Assembly (NCBI GenBank): GCA_028823855.1
Contig: JAPPFL010000041.1
Span: forward strand, 1 to 64,000
DNA length: 64,000 nt
Source: Albidovulum sp.
GTDB taxonomy: Bacteria; Pseudomonadota; Alphaproteobacteria; Rhodobacterales; Rhodobacteraceae
Direction: 5' to 3'
Both the position numbers and the translations under genes were made by a program. This document shows, in pieces, positions 45,518 to 55,517 of this stretch. The notes below the pieces were generated by a model, which saw only the letters and a list, made by a program, of their open reading frames with translations, had not been told where the DNA came from and searched no databases. Position 1 is the first letter of the stretch. Each line of letters starts with the position of its first letter.

Positions 45518-47095
45518 ATGGCAAGCCAAAGAGAAAATTCCTTGAAATCCAAAGCTTGGCCATTCGAAGAGGCGCGGAAAGTACTGGCCAGAATTCGAAC
45601 CGGCCAGCCGGAAAAAGGCCATGTACTTTTTCAAACGGGATACGGACCATCCGGGCTTCCCCACATCGGCACGTTCGGCGAAGTAGCTCGCACAAACATG
45701 GTGCGGAAGGCATTCGAGCAAATTTCGGATATTCCCACTAGGCTAATTTGCTTTTCCGACGATATGGACGGTCTGAGAAAGGTTCCGGGAAACGTGCCGA
45801 ACGCCGGGCAAATGGAATTGGATTTAGGGCTTCCGCTAACGAAAGTCCGGGACCCGTTCGGCGAATTCGAAAGTTTCGGCCAGCACAACAACGAAAGGCT
45901 CAGAGCCTTTCTCGACCAGTTCGGTTTCAATTACGAATTTGCTTCTTCCACTCGCTACTATCAAGAGGGTCGCTTCGACGAATTGCTGCTTTCAATTCTT
46001 GATCGCTTCGATGAAATCATGGCGATCATGCTTCCATCGCTCGGCGGCGTGTCCGAAGGACGGAAAGAAACATACTCGCCATTTCTTCCTCTAAGCCCGA
46101 AAACGGGCCAGGTTCTCCAGGTCCCGACACTCGAAAGAAATCCTTCCAAGGGTACAATCGTCTATCAAGAGCCGGACGGCGAAAGAGTTGAAACGCCGGT
46201 AACGGGCGGGCGTGTCAAGCTACAATGGAAGCCCGACTGGGCAATGAGGTGGGCGGCGCTCGAAGTCGACTACGAAATGTACGGGAAGGATTTAATACCT
46301 TCCGCTTCGCTGGCAAGCAAAATTTGCAGAAAATTGGGAAGGCAGCCTCCGGTTAATCTTAGCTATGAGTTGTTTCTGGACGCCGACGGCCAAAAAATCT
46401 CGAAATCGAAAGGCAACGGGTTGTCTATAGAAGAATGGCTGGCTTACGCTTCGCCTGAAAGCCTTTCGCTGTTTATGTATCAAAAGCCCAAGACCGCCAA
46501 GCGGCTTTACTTTGACATTATTCCCAAAACTGTCGACGAGTATCATCAGCATTTGCGCGCATTCCAAAGTCAGGATGACGCGCAGCGACTCAACAATCCT
46601 GTTTGGCATATCCATGGCGGTCGGCCGCCAGAATCGAAAATGGTCGTTCCGTTCGCGACTCTTCTCAATCTGGCTTCGGTGGTTTCGGCGGAAGACCCTG
46701 CGGTGCTTTGGGGATTCCTCGCAAGGTACGCGCCTAGTGCGAATCCTGCAAACAATCCGGACCTGGACCGCGCGGTCCATTTTGCGCTTCGGTACTATCG
46801 AGACAAAGTCGCGCCGGCGCGCAAGTTCCGGGCACCGGATGCACGGGAAAGCGCGGCCCTGAGGGATTTGGCGGACCGCCTTCGAACTTGGAAGGGCAAT
46901 GTGGATCCCGAATCGCTTCAGTCGGTTGCTTTCGCTGTTGGTCGCGAGCACGGGTTCGAGCCGCTAAGGGATTGGTTCCGCGCATTGTATGAAGTTTTGC
47001 TCGGCGCAAGCCAAGGTCCGCGGTTCGGAGGGTTTATCGCACTCTACGGAATCGGTGAAACGGCCGAACTAATTTATCGGAGAGTCGGCGGCTAA
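45518..47095 (+). CDS. lysK: Lysine--tRNA ligase, class I
   Basis: A 525-residue class I LysRS, the archaeal-type enzyme found in alphaproteobacteria in place of the class II form. The HIGH motif is GPSGLPHIGTF (about residues 43-53), the KMSKS motif is KISKSKGNGLS (about 291-301), and zinc-less internal domains and the helical anticodon-binding end follow. ATG 45518 is chosen; an in-frame start 45 bases earlier gives an atypical N-terminus. It charges tRNA-Lys in the cytoplasm. No second LysRS is seen in the window. Confidence 0.95.
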   Translation: MASQRENSLKSKAWPFEEARKVLARIRTGQPEKGHVLFQTGYGPSGLPHIGTFGEVARTNMVRKAFEQISDIPTRLICFSDDMDGLRKVPGNVPNAGQMELDLGLPLTKVRDPFGEFESFGQHNNERLRAFLDQFGFNYEFASSTRYYQEGRFDELLLSILDRFDEIMAIMLPSLGGVSEGRKETYSPFLPLSPKTGQVLQVPTLERNPSKGTIVYQEPDGERVETPVTGGRVKLQWKPDWAMRWAALEVDYEMYGKDLIPSASLASKICRKLGRQPPVNLSYELFLDADGQKISKSKGNGLSIEEWLAYASPESLSLFMYQKPKTAKRLYFDIIPKTVDEYHQHLRAFQSQDDAQRLNNPVWHIHGGRPPESKMVVPFATLLNLASVVSAEDPAVLWGFLARYAPSANPANNPDLDRAVHFALRYYRDKVAPARKFRAPDARESAALRDLADRLRTWKGNVDPESLQSVAFAVGREHGFEPLRDWFRALYEVLLGASQGPRFGGFIALYGIGETAELIYRRVGG

Positions 47096-47445
47096 TTTCC
47101 GCGTGCAAATCGACGTCATTGGAAAGCGTGGCATTAATTCCATTTTTTGGTATCGTCGGGCTCGCGCCATCTTAGGATTAAATTGCGTTAATAGAAAATT
47201 CGAAATCCGGTTGGCTGATTCGGTATTACGGACATTCTGCAACAGGGTCGGGATTCTGCGCGGAAATGGAAAAACGCGTCGGTATCCATATATGAGCGTT
47301 TCGGCATCAATATTTTCCTAGCGTTGGAAATCCGCCGGCCAAATGCCGGCTTAAACTCATTCCCATCGCCGGCGGGCGGAATGGCGCCGATTGCCGTTCA
47401 CCTCTCTCAACATTCGGGCAATTGCGGAAACCGAAGGTAGAATGC
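47096..47445. other. Gap without a supported gene
   Basis: AT-richer intergenic DNA after the synthetase gene, with no feature recognised. Confidence 0.5.
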
Positions 47446-47990
47446 ATGCAATGGTATACCGCGGGTACGCATTTCGGACACGACAATATCATCAAGCACT
47501 GCAAGTATCCATCCAAATCATCTCAAGACATGGGCGCCAATACTGTCGCCAACATCCAAAACTTTGTTGAGGACGCCGACGATCTTTGGATTGTCGGAGA
47601 CTTCGCGTTCGGTAAAAATAGCCGCGAAAATTTTACTTGGAGGAGATATTTGACGCGCTTCCCGGTCGCAAGAATCTTGTTGTCGGAAACCACGATGGAC
47701 CTAAAACGGTTGAATTGCCCTGGGAATCTATCGAAAAACTTGTCGAAGTGTAGGATGGGCCAGAAAAGGCGAAGTATTCACTCTACCACTATCCGGTGGT
47801 GACTTGGAATGGGTTTAATCGGGCAGCGCTGAAGTTCTTTGGCCATGTGCGCGGCAATTGGCTCGGCTCGCGAAAACTAGTCAATATCGGTGTCGGTGTC
47901 TGGGGCTTTAGGACGGTCAAATTCGATGACATCGTAAACAGAGCGTCAGGTTTGCCGGAATTCAAATTCTGGGAACAAATTGCGAAAGTC
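47446..47990 (+). pseudogene. Metallophosphoesterase superfamily gene with frameshifts
   Basis: The pieces are MQWYTAGTHFGHDNIIKHCK, VEDADDLWIVGDFAFGKNSR, then in another frame VVGNHDGPK and SLYHYPVVTWN-like sequence, and in a third TWNGFNRAALKFFGHVRGNW and VNIGVGVWGFRTVKFDDIV. The order is that of a small calcineurin-like phosphoesterase. The first metal motif should be DxH but reads GTH, so a metal ligand is lost, and the H of the GHVHDN motif's second pair is Arg. At least two frameshifts occur after about 47640. The gene is dead. Confidence 0.78.
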
Positions 47991-48706
47991 CATGCTCGTG
48001 CACTGGCTCGATTCCTAAGTCAAGTGCTGCCCGGAAATAATCCGGCGATTCGGACCGGGAGCGCGCAGCGGAACTGCCGTATTGGGAACATTACGTGAAC
48101 AAGAGTGGCGTTGCGCCACGCCTTGTTGCGGTGCCTCTCCCGAAAAGCGGCACTCCGTCGATTTCCGAACGGGATCCGGCGTTTCAGCCGGAAAGGCGCA
48201 GCAGCTGTCCGACGGGCCACAATCCCGAACATTTAATGTTGAAATGAGCTGTATTCCGCGGCAGGATGGTTTCCTCTCACGGCGTCATGCTCCGGCCTCC
48301 GTCGGACGGTTTCATCGCGATTTGCAGGTCATCCTAGGCGCCGTCTGCCGTTTCCGTCTCTATTTAAATGGTAACATCGAATGCGGATTTGCCGGCGAGC
48401 AACGCGTTTTCCGGGACCGACCACACGTCACGGGAAAAAACGCATGACAATTTTGCGCAAACTCAAGATTGGTAACATGGCCGTTGGTGGCCTAGCCGAG
48501 AACAGAGTACGCTTGTAACTCAACTAAGTCTCCTGGTTGGCGTAAAACTACGGCGGCAGCCTGCCCATTTGTCATAATTTCAGTCAAGCTGCAAAAGCCT
48601 GTACATGGCGCTTTCCGGTCCCAGCCTACCGGGGTGCTTAGCATACTAGTCACATTTCTCCTAAGCTAACTTGCTTCAGAAGGCCGCTTTCCCCTCCCTC
48701 GGCCAC
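47991..48706. other. Gap without a supported gene
   Basis: About 700 bases entering the IS-rich region. Frames are short and I recognise no element. Confidence 0.45.
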
Positions 48707-49075
48707 CTACGCTTGTTGGGCGAGGCGGAACTGGCCGTCCCAAAGGAACTGATGCCCCGGCGGCCGGTCGTTCTTGCGGTTCAGAAAGCCCCCAAGCATG
48801 GCCGCGAGCATCATCGCGTCGCCTAGGGTCTCGGACCGCCTCGCGCGGCGAATCTTGGCGAAGTTGCCGAGCTCAGCGAGCTCGGCCTCCGAGAACATCA
48901 AGGCGGCATCTAGCCCCGGCGTTCGCCGCCCGAGATGGGTGTGGGCCGCCAGCCGCCACGCGATCACCGCATTGATCGCCGCCGCCCTTTTGATCCGCGC
49001 GGTGGTGCCAAACGCGACCTCCTCGGCCTCGCTCTCGCGGTCTATCGCCCCTGATAGACACAGCTGAAGTTCCCA
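48707..49075 (-). mobile_element. IS4/Tn5-like transposase C-terminal relic
   Basis: The minus frame reads RIKRAAAINAVIAWRLAAHT, HLGRRTPGLDAALMFSEAEL, LGNFAKIRRARRSETLGDAM and LGGFLNRKNDRPPGHQFLWD, ending in a proper stop. This is the end of the catalytic core and the dimerisation domain of Tn5-type IS4 transposases (the GGFxGRKxDxPPGxxxLWxG pattern). Everything upstream of about 49075, including the DDE residues, is missing. Confidence 0.75.
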
Positions 49076-49299
49076 ATGTGAAACTCACCACTTACCTACA
49101 TTGCAGCGGTGAATCTCAGATCACGCCCACAACCGGCAAACGGGGCTCTCACATGGCTCATAGAGAAGCATTACGGCTGCTCGAACATGACGCCCACATC
49201 AAATCAGTGCACAACCCGCTACCTAAACTTCTTCTTCGAGGATTTGACCATGCTCCCTAAGCCAGCCGCGCGTCCTGTCCATGGTGGGCGCTTGTGTTT

Positions 49300-49716
49300 T
49301 CACTATGTTCCAGAATTGCCGAGGAGTGGCGCGAGGTCGTCGAGGATTTCGAGCGGGATGGCGCGGCCGCTGCCTACTGCAAGGGTCGCAGCCCGAGGAC
49401 GCGGACGCTGCTGCGCTTGCGCCAACCCGGCTCCGGCGGATTCGGCCGCGTGTGACGCGGAGCTCGATCTCGGCGGTGGCATGGTTCTCCGGCTTCGATG
49501 GCGGGAATGCCGGCGAATGTTCCCGAGAGCGGCATCTGGCTGTCGGCGCGTCCGGCCGACATGCGCAAGTCCCTCGACGGCCTAGCCGCGCCGGTGCGCA
49601 ACGAGCTCGGCGGGGACGTCGTCTCGGGCGGCTGGTTCGTCTTCGACGACCGCCGCCGCAAGTGCTACGCGCGTCTGCGCGTCGCCGGGCCCAAAAAGAT
49701 CTCCGGAATTCGCTGA
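49300..49716 (+). mobile_element. IS66 family relic (OrfA and OrfB pieces)
   Basis: A frame near 49315-49400 gives EEWREVVEDFERDGAAAAYC, resembling the start of an IS66 OrfA. From ATG 49498, VPESGIWLSARPADMRKSLD, GLAAPVRNELGGDVVSGGWF and VFDDRRRKCYARL match IS66 OrfB (TnpB): D-M-R-K-x-x-D-G-L-A, then FVFxxRRR. The C-terminal half of OrfB is missing. Not related to the Cas12-like TnpB. Confidence 0.7.
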
Positions 49717-50302
49717 TTTTCTTGCGAATTTGCGCTTCTGGTGCTTTACGAGAGGCCGGCGCCCGATATAGTGTATTCGAGGCTAATCAAGGGATCATCG
49801 GACGATGGATGCCGCCGCCGAACTGGTTCAGCCTGAAATCGACTGTGGGAAGCTTCAAGCCGACTTCATCGGATCGTCGGCGAACCAATCCTTCCACCGC
49901 CTCCGCTCCTACCTCCGTCCAGCAGAACAGCTAGTTCTTCCGTCCGGGAGGAAGAACCCGCAGCCTGCGCTCCAGATGGTTTGTGTTGCAAAATTCTGGA
50001 ACACTTGACCGACAATCTGGTGGCACCTGACCGGGAATCCGGCCGCACTTGACTGCGACGATCCGCGCGAAGCGCGCTGTTTCTTCCGGAACCGTTGCCT
50101 AGGTTCCGTTTCTCCCTTCCTGATGTCGGCAGGCTGGCCGGAGGCCAGCCCCTTGCGAGCGTAAGCGAGCCGTCCCTGGCATTCAAGTCTGGAACGCGGC
50201 GGCTCGCCCCCCATATGGCAAGGCCACCGCGCGTTCCCGTAGTCAGGATCAGGACCCCGGCGCCGCAAGGCGCCCCTGCACGCCGGCTTGCCAGAGCCCC
50301 CT
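49717..50302. other. Unassigned IS-derived DNA
   Basis: GC-rich sequence between two transposase relics. No open, recognisable protein. Probably scrambled element ends. Confidence 0.4.
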
Positions 50303-50593
50303 TCAAGTCCCGCTGCCGTCCAGCGGCGGCGGCGCGTTCCTCTCGCGCTGGGACACGCCCGTCAGCTCGATGCGGGAGGCGTTGTGGACGATGCGGTCGA
50401 GCACGGCGTCCGCGATCGTCGGCTCCCCGATCAGCCCGGGCCAGCGATCCGTCGGGATCTGGCTGGTGATCACGATGGACTTGCGCCCGTAGCGCTGCTC
50501 GACGATCTCCGGCAGGTCCCACCGGCCCTCCGCGGAGAATCCCTGCAGGCCCCAGTCGTCAAGTGCCAGAAGCGAGACCTTGGCGAGGCGGCG
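50303..50593 (-). mobile_element. IS21 family IstB ATPase relic (C-terminal part)
   Basis: The minus strand encodes RRLAKVSLLALDDWGLQGFS (Walker B region), RWDLPEIVEQRYGRKSIVIT, SQIPTDRWPGLIGEPTIADA and VLDRIVHNASRIELTG, ending with a stop at 50303. These are the last ~95 residues of the IstB helper ATPase. It lacks a start codon because the N-terminal half with Walker A is gone; an IS66 fragment abuts it. No IstA partner is found. Confidence 0.8.
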
Positions 50594-50913
50594 CAGGCCC
50601 GGTTGCCGTCCGAGAGCAGCGCGCCCTTGAAGTCGCCGAGCAGGTCGGGGACGGCTCCGTTCCCGCGGTCCAGCTGGAAGCGGAAATCGATTTCGCGGGG
50701 GTCGCCGAACACCGGTCGGAACCTAGGCGGTCCGCATCTTTCGCGATCCGCCCGGTCCGGATCGGCGTCTCGTCCATGGCGACCGCCCCGCTCTCCAGGA
50801 TCGACTGGAACTGGGCGTCCCGGATCGGGGCCAGCGGCGAGGCGAACCCCAGCATCCAGTTCGTCGGGTTGTAGCGGCTCGCCCGGATCCCGGTCGCCTC
50901 CAGCCGCCGGCGT
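50594..50913 (-). mobile_element. IS66 family transposase (TnpC) relic, middle part
   Basis: SRYNPTNWMLGFASPLAPIR and SGAVAMDETPIRTGR (with the catalytic Asp) are followed, in a shifted frame, by RFRPVFGDPREIDFRFQL and LLGDFKGALLSDGN. This is the centre of the IS66 DDE transposase. Both ends are missing. Confidence 0.72.
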
Positions 50914-50919
50914 TGACTG

Positions 50920-51318
50920 GTCAAATACATCGACGCTGACACCGAGTTCCGGCTGGCGACGACGCTGCTCTACGAGCGGAAGTATCCAGCCGAGGCCCTG
51001 GCCGACCTCTACCGCAGACGCTGGGAGGAGGAGGAATTCTAAGGGGTCGGGAAGGATCTTATCGGCGAGTTCCAGGGGCGGACCGAGCGCGGCGTCGGCG
51101 ACCGTCCCGACATGCGCGCCAACTTCCGGAACGGGATGCACCTGCTCGGCCGCGAGATCGAAGCGATGTTCCTCGCGCACGGCGCCTTCGTCGCTGAATC
51201 CGTCGCGCGGATCACGGCCGGGCTCTCCCGCTGCCTGCAGCGCGAGCGGCAGGGGAGATCGTATCCGAGAGTGTCGATGAAGCCGAGGAGCAAGTGGATG
51301 AAGCGCAAGCCCGCCTGA
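50920..51318 (+). mobile_element. IS4 family transposase C-terminal relic
   Basis: The plus strand gives DADTEFRLATTLLYERKYPA, EALADLYRRRWEEEEF (catalytic Glu region, then a TAA in place of a Tyr codon), GEFQGRTERGV, and after a gap MRANFRNGMHLLGREIEAMF and GLSRCLQRERQGRSYPRVSM, with a basic tail and a proper stop. Part of the core between these blocks is deleted. It differs from the Tn5-like relic at 48.7 kb. Confidence 0.75.
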
Positions 51319-51399
51319 CGCCCGAATGGCCGGAATCGGGGGCTTTTCTAATCCGAATGGCGAAAATCCTAAACCGAATGCCATTGCCCCGTCGAATCG
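51319..51399. other. Junction between two IS relics
   Basis: Short unassigned stretch. Confidence 0.3.
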
Positions 51400-52060
51400 C
51401 CCGGTGTGTTCCTATGTCTTCCGTCCTCCCCGGCTCGGGCTTTTGAGAAAACGGCGCCCTCGGGCATCAAGCCGGTGGTGGCACAGTGCCACAGTGCCAC
51501 CGGAAGCTTGCGGGCCAGGGCGACAATCGCCCGTGTCCGCGAGCGCCCGCCACGGGCGCCCGTGCAATTCCTGTTCCACCGGGTGAGTGCGCTGCCCGGT
51601 TGGTGAAACAGCCAGCGCCGGGCCATTTGGATCAGATGCTTGCGCGGCATCGAATTGCCGGCCTTGCCGATCGATGCCGCCGCTCGCCCAGAGCGCCGGA
51701 ACAAGGTGCGCCATGCTCGCTAGTTCCCTGCGGTTGCGGATATCCCGGTAGAAGGGCTTGGCGCCCGGAAGCAGCGCGTCGTTGTTGCCTATGCCGCGCA
51801 GCGCGGCCAGCGCCACCGCGCAATGAGCGTGCTTCGGGACCGCGGTCGCGCGGGGTCGTCCTAGGCGATTCCAGCCGTTCCGCCTGGATCCTGCGCCTTC
51901 CCAGCCCTCAGGGCATCAAAGGCGGCCCCCGCCGCCGCCGCCACGGCCCTCGTCCGCGCCCGGACCGCCTTCAGTTCGCTGACCACGACGTCCAGGCGAT
52001 CAACGAGGCAAGGATCTCGGCGCGAATCTCCGGCGGCAGCGGCATGCCGCACCCCGTCTT
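51400..52060 (-). mobile_element. IS110 family transposase relic, C-terminal half
   Basis: On the minus strand, in several frames: GMPLPPEIRAEILASLIAW, RLDVVVSELKAVRAR, then ALRGIGNNDALLLPGAKPFY-like sequence, RDIRNRRELASMAHLVPALW, and in another frame RRWLFHQPGSALTRWN and RAIVALARKLPVALWHCATT. This is the Transposase_20 (HhH) half of an IS110/IS1111 transposase. The catalytic N-terminal DEDD domain is missing. Confidence 0.75.
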
Positions 52061-52280
52061 CAATCTGAAGTTCCAAAGAAAAAGCAGCGGGTTGTCGGCT
52101 GCAACGGTTTGTTTTCCCTTGCAAAATCTCCGATCCGAGCGCCTTCGGAATTGCATTATGCAGGCAAGACTTTCTTGAACTTCTCTTCCAATTCTCTCTG
52201 ACAGGTCCCGCAATATCGACAATTAGGGGCGCAAGAACTATAAAAATTAGAGACGAGGCAGGCGGAAAGGTCGCCGGGCC
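52061..52280. other. Unassigned sequence between IS relics
   Basis: AT-richer stretch; no gene recognised. Confidence 0.35.
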
Positions 52281-53964
52281 ATGCCGAAAATGCACGTCGC
52301 CGTCGTCAAGAGGCGAAAGGGGGGGGGAAAACCTACCGGTCGTTTCTCCTGCGGCAGTCCTACCGGGACGAGAACGGCAGGTCGCAGAAGAGGACCCTTG
52401 CGAACCTGTCGAGCCTGCCCGAAGACGCCGTCGCCGTCCTCGACGCCCACCTCAGGAGCCGGATCATGGCTCCGGCCGGCGAGTCCTTCGAGATTCTGCA
52501 GTCCAGAAGCCACGGCGCCGTCCTGGCGGCGCGGGTCGCCTTCCGCCGTCTCGGCGTCGCCGAGCTTCTCGGCTCCCGCAAAAGCCCCGAGCGCGACACC
52601 GCCTGCGCCATGATCGCGGCCCGAATCATCCGGCCGCACCAGAAGCTCGGCACCGTCCGCTGGTGGGCGGGCACGACGCTGCCGGACGAATTCGGCGTCG
52701 GCGGGGCCGACGAGAACGACCTCTACGCGGCCATGGACTGGCTGCTCGCCCGCCAGAGCCGCATCGAGGGCAAGCTGGCCGGGCGCCACCTCGCCGAGGG
52801 CGGCCTGGTGCTGTTCGACCTCAGTTCGAGCCGGTTCGAGGGAACCGCTTGCCCGCTTCGGGCGCAGCCGCGACGGCAAGAAAGGAAAGCCGCAGGTCAA
52901 CTTCGGCCTGACGTGCGACGCCGGCGTGCGGCCGGTGGCGGTTTCGGTCCTGCCGGGCGACGCCCGCGACCCCGAGATCCTGCTGCCGGCGGTGGAGCGC
53001 CTGCGCCGACGCTTCGGGATCCGGCGCATTGCCGTCGTCGGCGACCGCGGCATGATCGTGCAGGCGGGCATCGACCGGCTGCGGCGGAGCGATCGAGCCG
53101 CTCGACGAGGCCGGGCTGTTCGAGCTGTCCCACCCCGACTTCCCCGGCGAGCGCCTAGTCGCCTGCCGCAACCCCCGCCTGGCGGCTCGCCGCGCGCGAA
53201 CCCGCGAGGCTCTCATGCAGGCCGCCGAAGCCGACCTCGACGCCATCGAAAGGCGCGTCGCGCGCGGAGCGCTGCGGGGCGCAGCAAATATTGGCATGCG
53301 CGTCGGCGAGGTCGTCAACCGCCGCAAGGTCAAGAAGCACTTCGAGTGCCGGATCGGCGACGACTCCTTCTCGCACCGGCGCAGGGCGGAGTCCGTCCGG
53401 CGCGAGCCCGCGCTCGACGGCGTCTACGTGATCCGCACGTCGCCGGCGGCCGAGGACATGGCGGCCGAGGACTGCGTGCGCAGCTGCAAGGCCTTGACGC
53501 GCGTGGAGCGCGCGTTCCGCACGATGAAGACGGCCGACCTGCATGTTCGGCCGATCCACCACCGAACCGCGGACCGGGTCAGGGCCCACATCTTCCTGTG
53601 CATGCTCGCCTACTACGTCGAGTGGCACATGCGGGAGGCCTGGAGGGATATCCTGTTCTCCGACCCCGAGCTGGCGGCGTCATGGCGGATGCGAGACCCC
53701 GTCGCTCCGGCCCAGAGGTCCGGGGCGGCAAGGCGAAAGGCGGCGACCAGGCGGCTGCCGGACGGAACCCCCGCCTACAGCTTCCGGACCCTGATAGAGG
53801 ATCTGGGGACCGTGGTCCGGAACACCTGCCGGGCTCGAGCCGCTTCGGCAAAGGGCGCCGCGGCGACATTCGAGATGACGACGCTGGCCGAGCCGGAGCA
53901 GGAACGCGCCCTGAGCCTGATCGGCGAAATCGGGGCGAATCCAGCAGCGAACGAGGCGATGTAG
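52281..53964 (+). mobile_element. IS1634 family transposase, nearly full length but frameshifted
   Basis: From ATG 52281 the IS1634 order is followed: MHVAVVKRRKGGG; after a nine-G run (52319-52327) the frame shifts to YRSFLLRQSYRDENGR, NLSSLPEDAV, DENDLYAAMDWLLARQSRIE and LVLFDLSSSRFEG. A second shift near 52855 gives PQVNFGLTCDAGVRPVAVS and IRRIAVVGDRGMIVQAGIDR. After a small deletion near 53085, LFELSHPDFPGERLVACRNP, then ALTRVERAFRTMKTADLHV, HHRTADRVRAHIFLCMLAYY and SFRTLIEDLGTVVRNTCRAR run to a natural stop. Three lesions inactivate it. Confidence 0.85.
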
Positions 53965-54299
53965 GCAGAACTCTGCATTTCGATCGAGCAAAACTCCTTG
54001 AAAGGAAACGAAAAACTGCGACAATCTCTCTGGAACTTCAGGTCTTCCCCGGAAGACCGTCCACATCTCGCCGCAACAGATTGTGCAGACCGGCCCTTGA
54101 CGCACCCGCCGTATCCCCAACCGCCAGAATCCGGCTCTTATTGCTGACTTCCGACGCCGCATAAATCGCAAAAGTCTCAACCGAGAGGCGAGTGACTGTT
54201 TCAACCACTCTTTGCTCCTTTCATTCTTCGGGCAGGGAGCTTCAGTCCATTCGACAGGGGTCTTCGCCGCTCCGCGTCCGCCTCCGGTCCAACCTCAGA
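53965..54299. other. Unassigned sequence
   Basis: No supported gene between the IS1634 relic and the next fragment. Confidence 0.4.
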
Positions 54300-54508
54300 T
54301 CGATGCTTGCCTAAACCCGGAATCATGGTATCTGAAGAAGTCCGGGATGTTTTGGAGCGTCGCCGGAGCCAACAAGATCCCGGCGCTGCGCTGCGCGGTC
54401 GAATCCAACACCTTCGACGATTTCTGCGAGTTTTGGGCCGAGGAGAAAAAAACAGCCAGAGGAACAGATCTGACCCACACCCGTTTCCCGTGCCAATCTA
54501 ATTTCTAA
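54300..54508 (+). mobile_element. Possible ISKra4-like transposase C-terminal fragment
   Basis: The frame reads DACLNPESWYLKKSGMFWSV, AGANKIPALRCAVESNTFDD and FCEFWAEEKK. A 'g-MfWsvaGAn-ilaLR--v-s--fd-FW' C-terminus is what I recall of ISKra4-type transposases, but the piece is short and I am not certain. Confidence 0.4.
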
Positions 54509-54524
54509 GCTATTCTACGTCAGC

Positions 54525-55517
54525 TCATGCTGACATATCCAATCTGTTAACGGTTGACTTGATCTGAGAAGACATAAGTGCGCTCGTTAACCACGCCGAA
54601 TGTCCGCCGCTCGTTGAACTTCTTCGGTTTCTCGGAACTTGTAACTTGAGACTTAGGCTTTCCAAATCAACAGGCAAGAGATTGCGGACCTCCCATGCAT
54701 AACTCCGTGGGTCTCTGATCCAATTATTGACCCGCTGCCACTCCATCAATGCCATATATCGTGCAACATCTTCCTTTCGTATCTTTGTCTCAATAACAGC
54801 CTCAAAATCTCGTAAAACTGCGTAACCACTGCCTAGGTCCCTTACAGGAGTTCCATATTGTATCTCAGTCAAGGGTCGCTGCACAAAAAACTTCGACAAC
54901 ACTGACCGCAACTCCCCGACCGTACCCGAAACCCCGTCCCCGTGTCCTAGTCCGCGATAAGCAGATTTCCCGGCACGAAGCGAATGAGCTAGTTTCAATT
55001 CGCGCTTGCTCAGGCAAAAATCTCCGCCTATACCATCCACAACCTTATGGTAGTCAAAAATCATCTGGCCCTTATTGGCGAGATAACAAATTCCGAAATT
55101 CCTCAATGCCACATACGCAAGATCCGCAACAATTAGTTTTTGTTTAACCAAAACCTCCGAGGCAAACCGCTCAATCGGAGCAGCAAGTGTTACACTTTCT
55201 CTTGCGTCAGCCTTATAGCATCGTTTTTTCTCCGCGCATTGTAGGACACGTTCAAGCCATCTGTCGCGGTCATTTAATATTTTCCCTTCCAATTTCAGAT
55301 GTTGTATGAATAAGCTACGCGCATCAATCATTTTTTGCAGTCGGCATGGCGAATAACTTGCGACGGACCAGCCCGCCTTTCTCCAGTGGTCTACCAATTG
55401 TCGCCGCCGAGTGCTATCGCCTGACACAACCAACATATCTCGGTCGCTCAACCGGTCGGAACTGGACCGCGCCGCTGATCCAAATATGCATACACTTTCG
55501 ATACTACTGCTTCTCAT
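54525..55517 (-). CDS. Nucleotidyltransferase-domain protein, second gene of a putative two-gene system
   Basis: A 330-residue protein with a minimal nucleotidyltransferase fold at the N-terminus. SVCIFGSAARSSSDRLSDRD contains the Gly13-Ser14 pair and Asp25-x-Asp27 of the polymerase-beta superfamily. ARSLFIQHLKLEGKIL then follows, as in uncharacterised bacterial nucleotidyltransferases. The remaining about 200 residues are mostly helical, perhaps HEPN-like or all-alpha. No signal or TM segment is seen. Its ATG overlaps the stop of the channel gene by four bases (ATGA). Base composition is much more AT-rich than the flanking IS DNA, pointing to horizontal transfer. It could modify a tRNA or protein, or make a nucleotide signal. 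Confidence 0.78.
   Translation of the reverse strand: MRSSSIESVCIFGSAARSSSDRLSDRDMLVVSGDSTRRRQLVDHWRKAGWSVASYSPCRLQKMIDARSLFIQHLKLEGKILNDRDRWLERVLQCAEKKRCYKADARESVTLAAPIERFASEVLVKQKLIVADLAYVALRNFGICYLANKGQMIFDYHKVVDGIGGDFCLSKRELKLAHSLRAGKSAYRGLGHGDGVSGTVGELRSVLSKFFVQRPLTEIQYGTPVRDLGSGYAVLRDFEAVIETKIRKEDVARYMALMEWQRVNNWIRDPRSYAWEVRNLLPVDLESLSLKLQVPRNRRSSTSGGHSAWLTSALMSSQIKSTVNRLDMSA

Noticed and set aside
50470-51384. A 304-codon minus-strand frame.
   Set aside because: Only a short middle part matches IS66 TnpC; the remainder is shadow of the plus-strand IS4 relic and the wrong frame of IstB.
52926-54164. A 412-codon open frame on the plus strand.
   Set aside because: Its first third is a genuine piece of the IS1634 transposase, but the rest is the wrong frame of the same element, rich in Arg and Pro.
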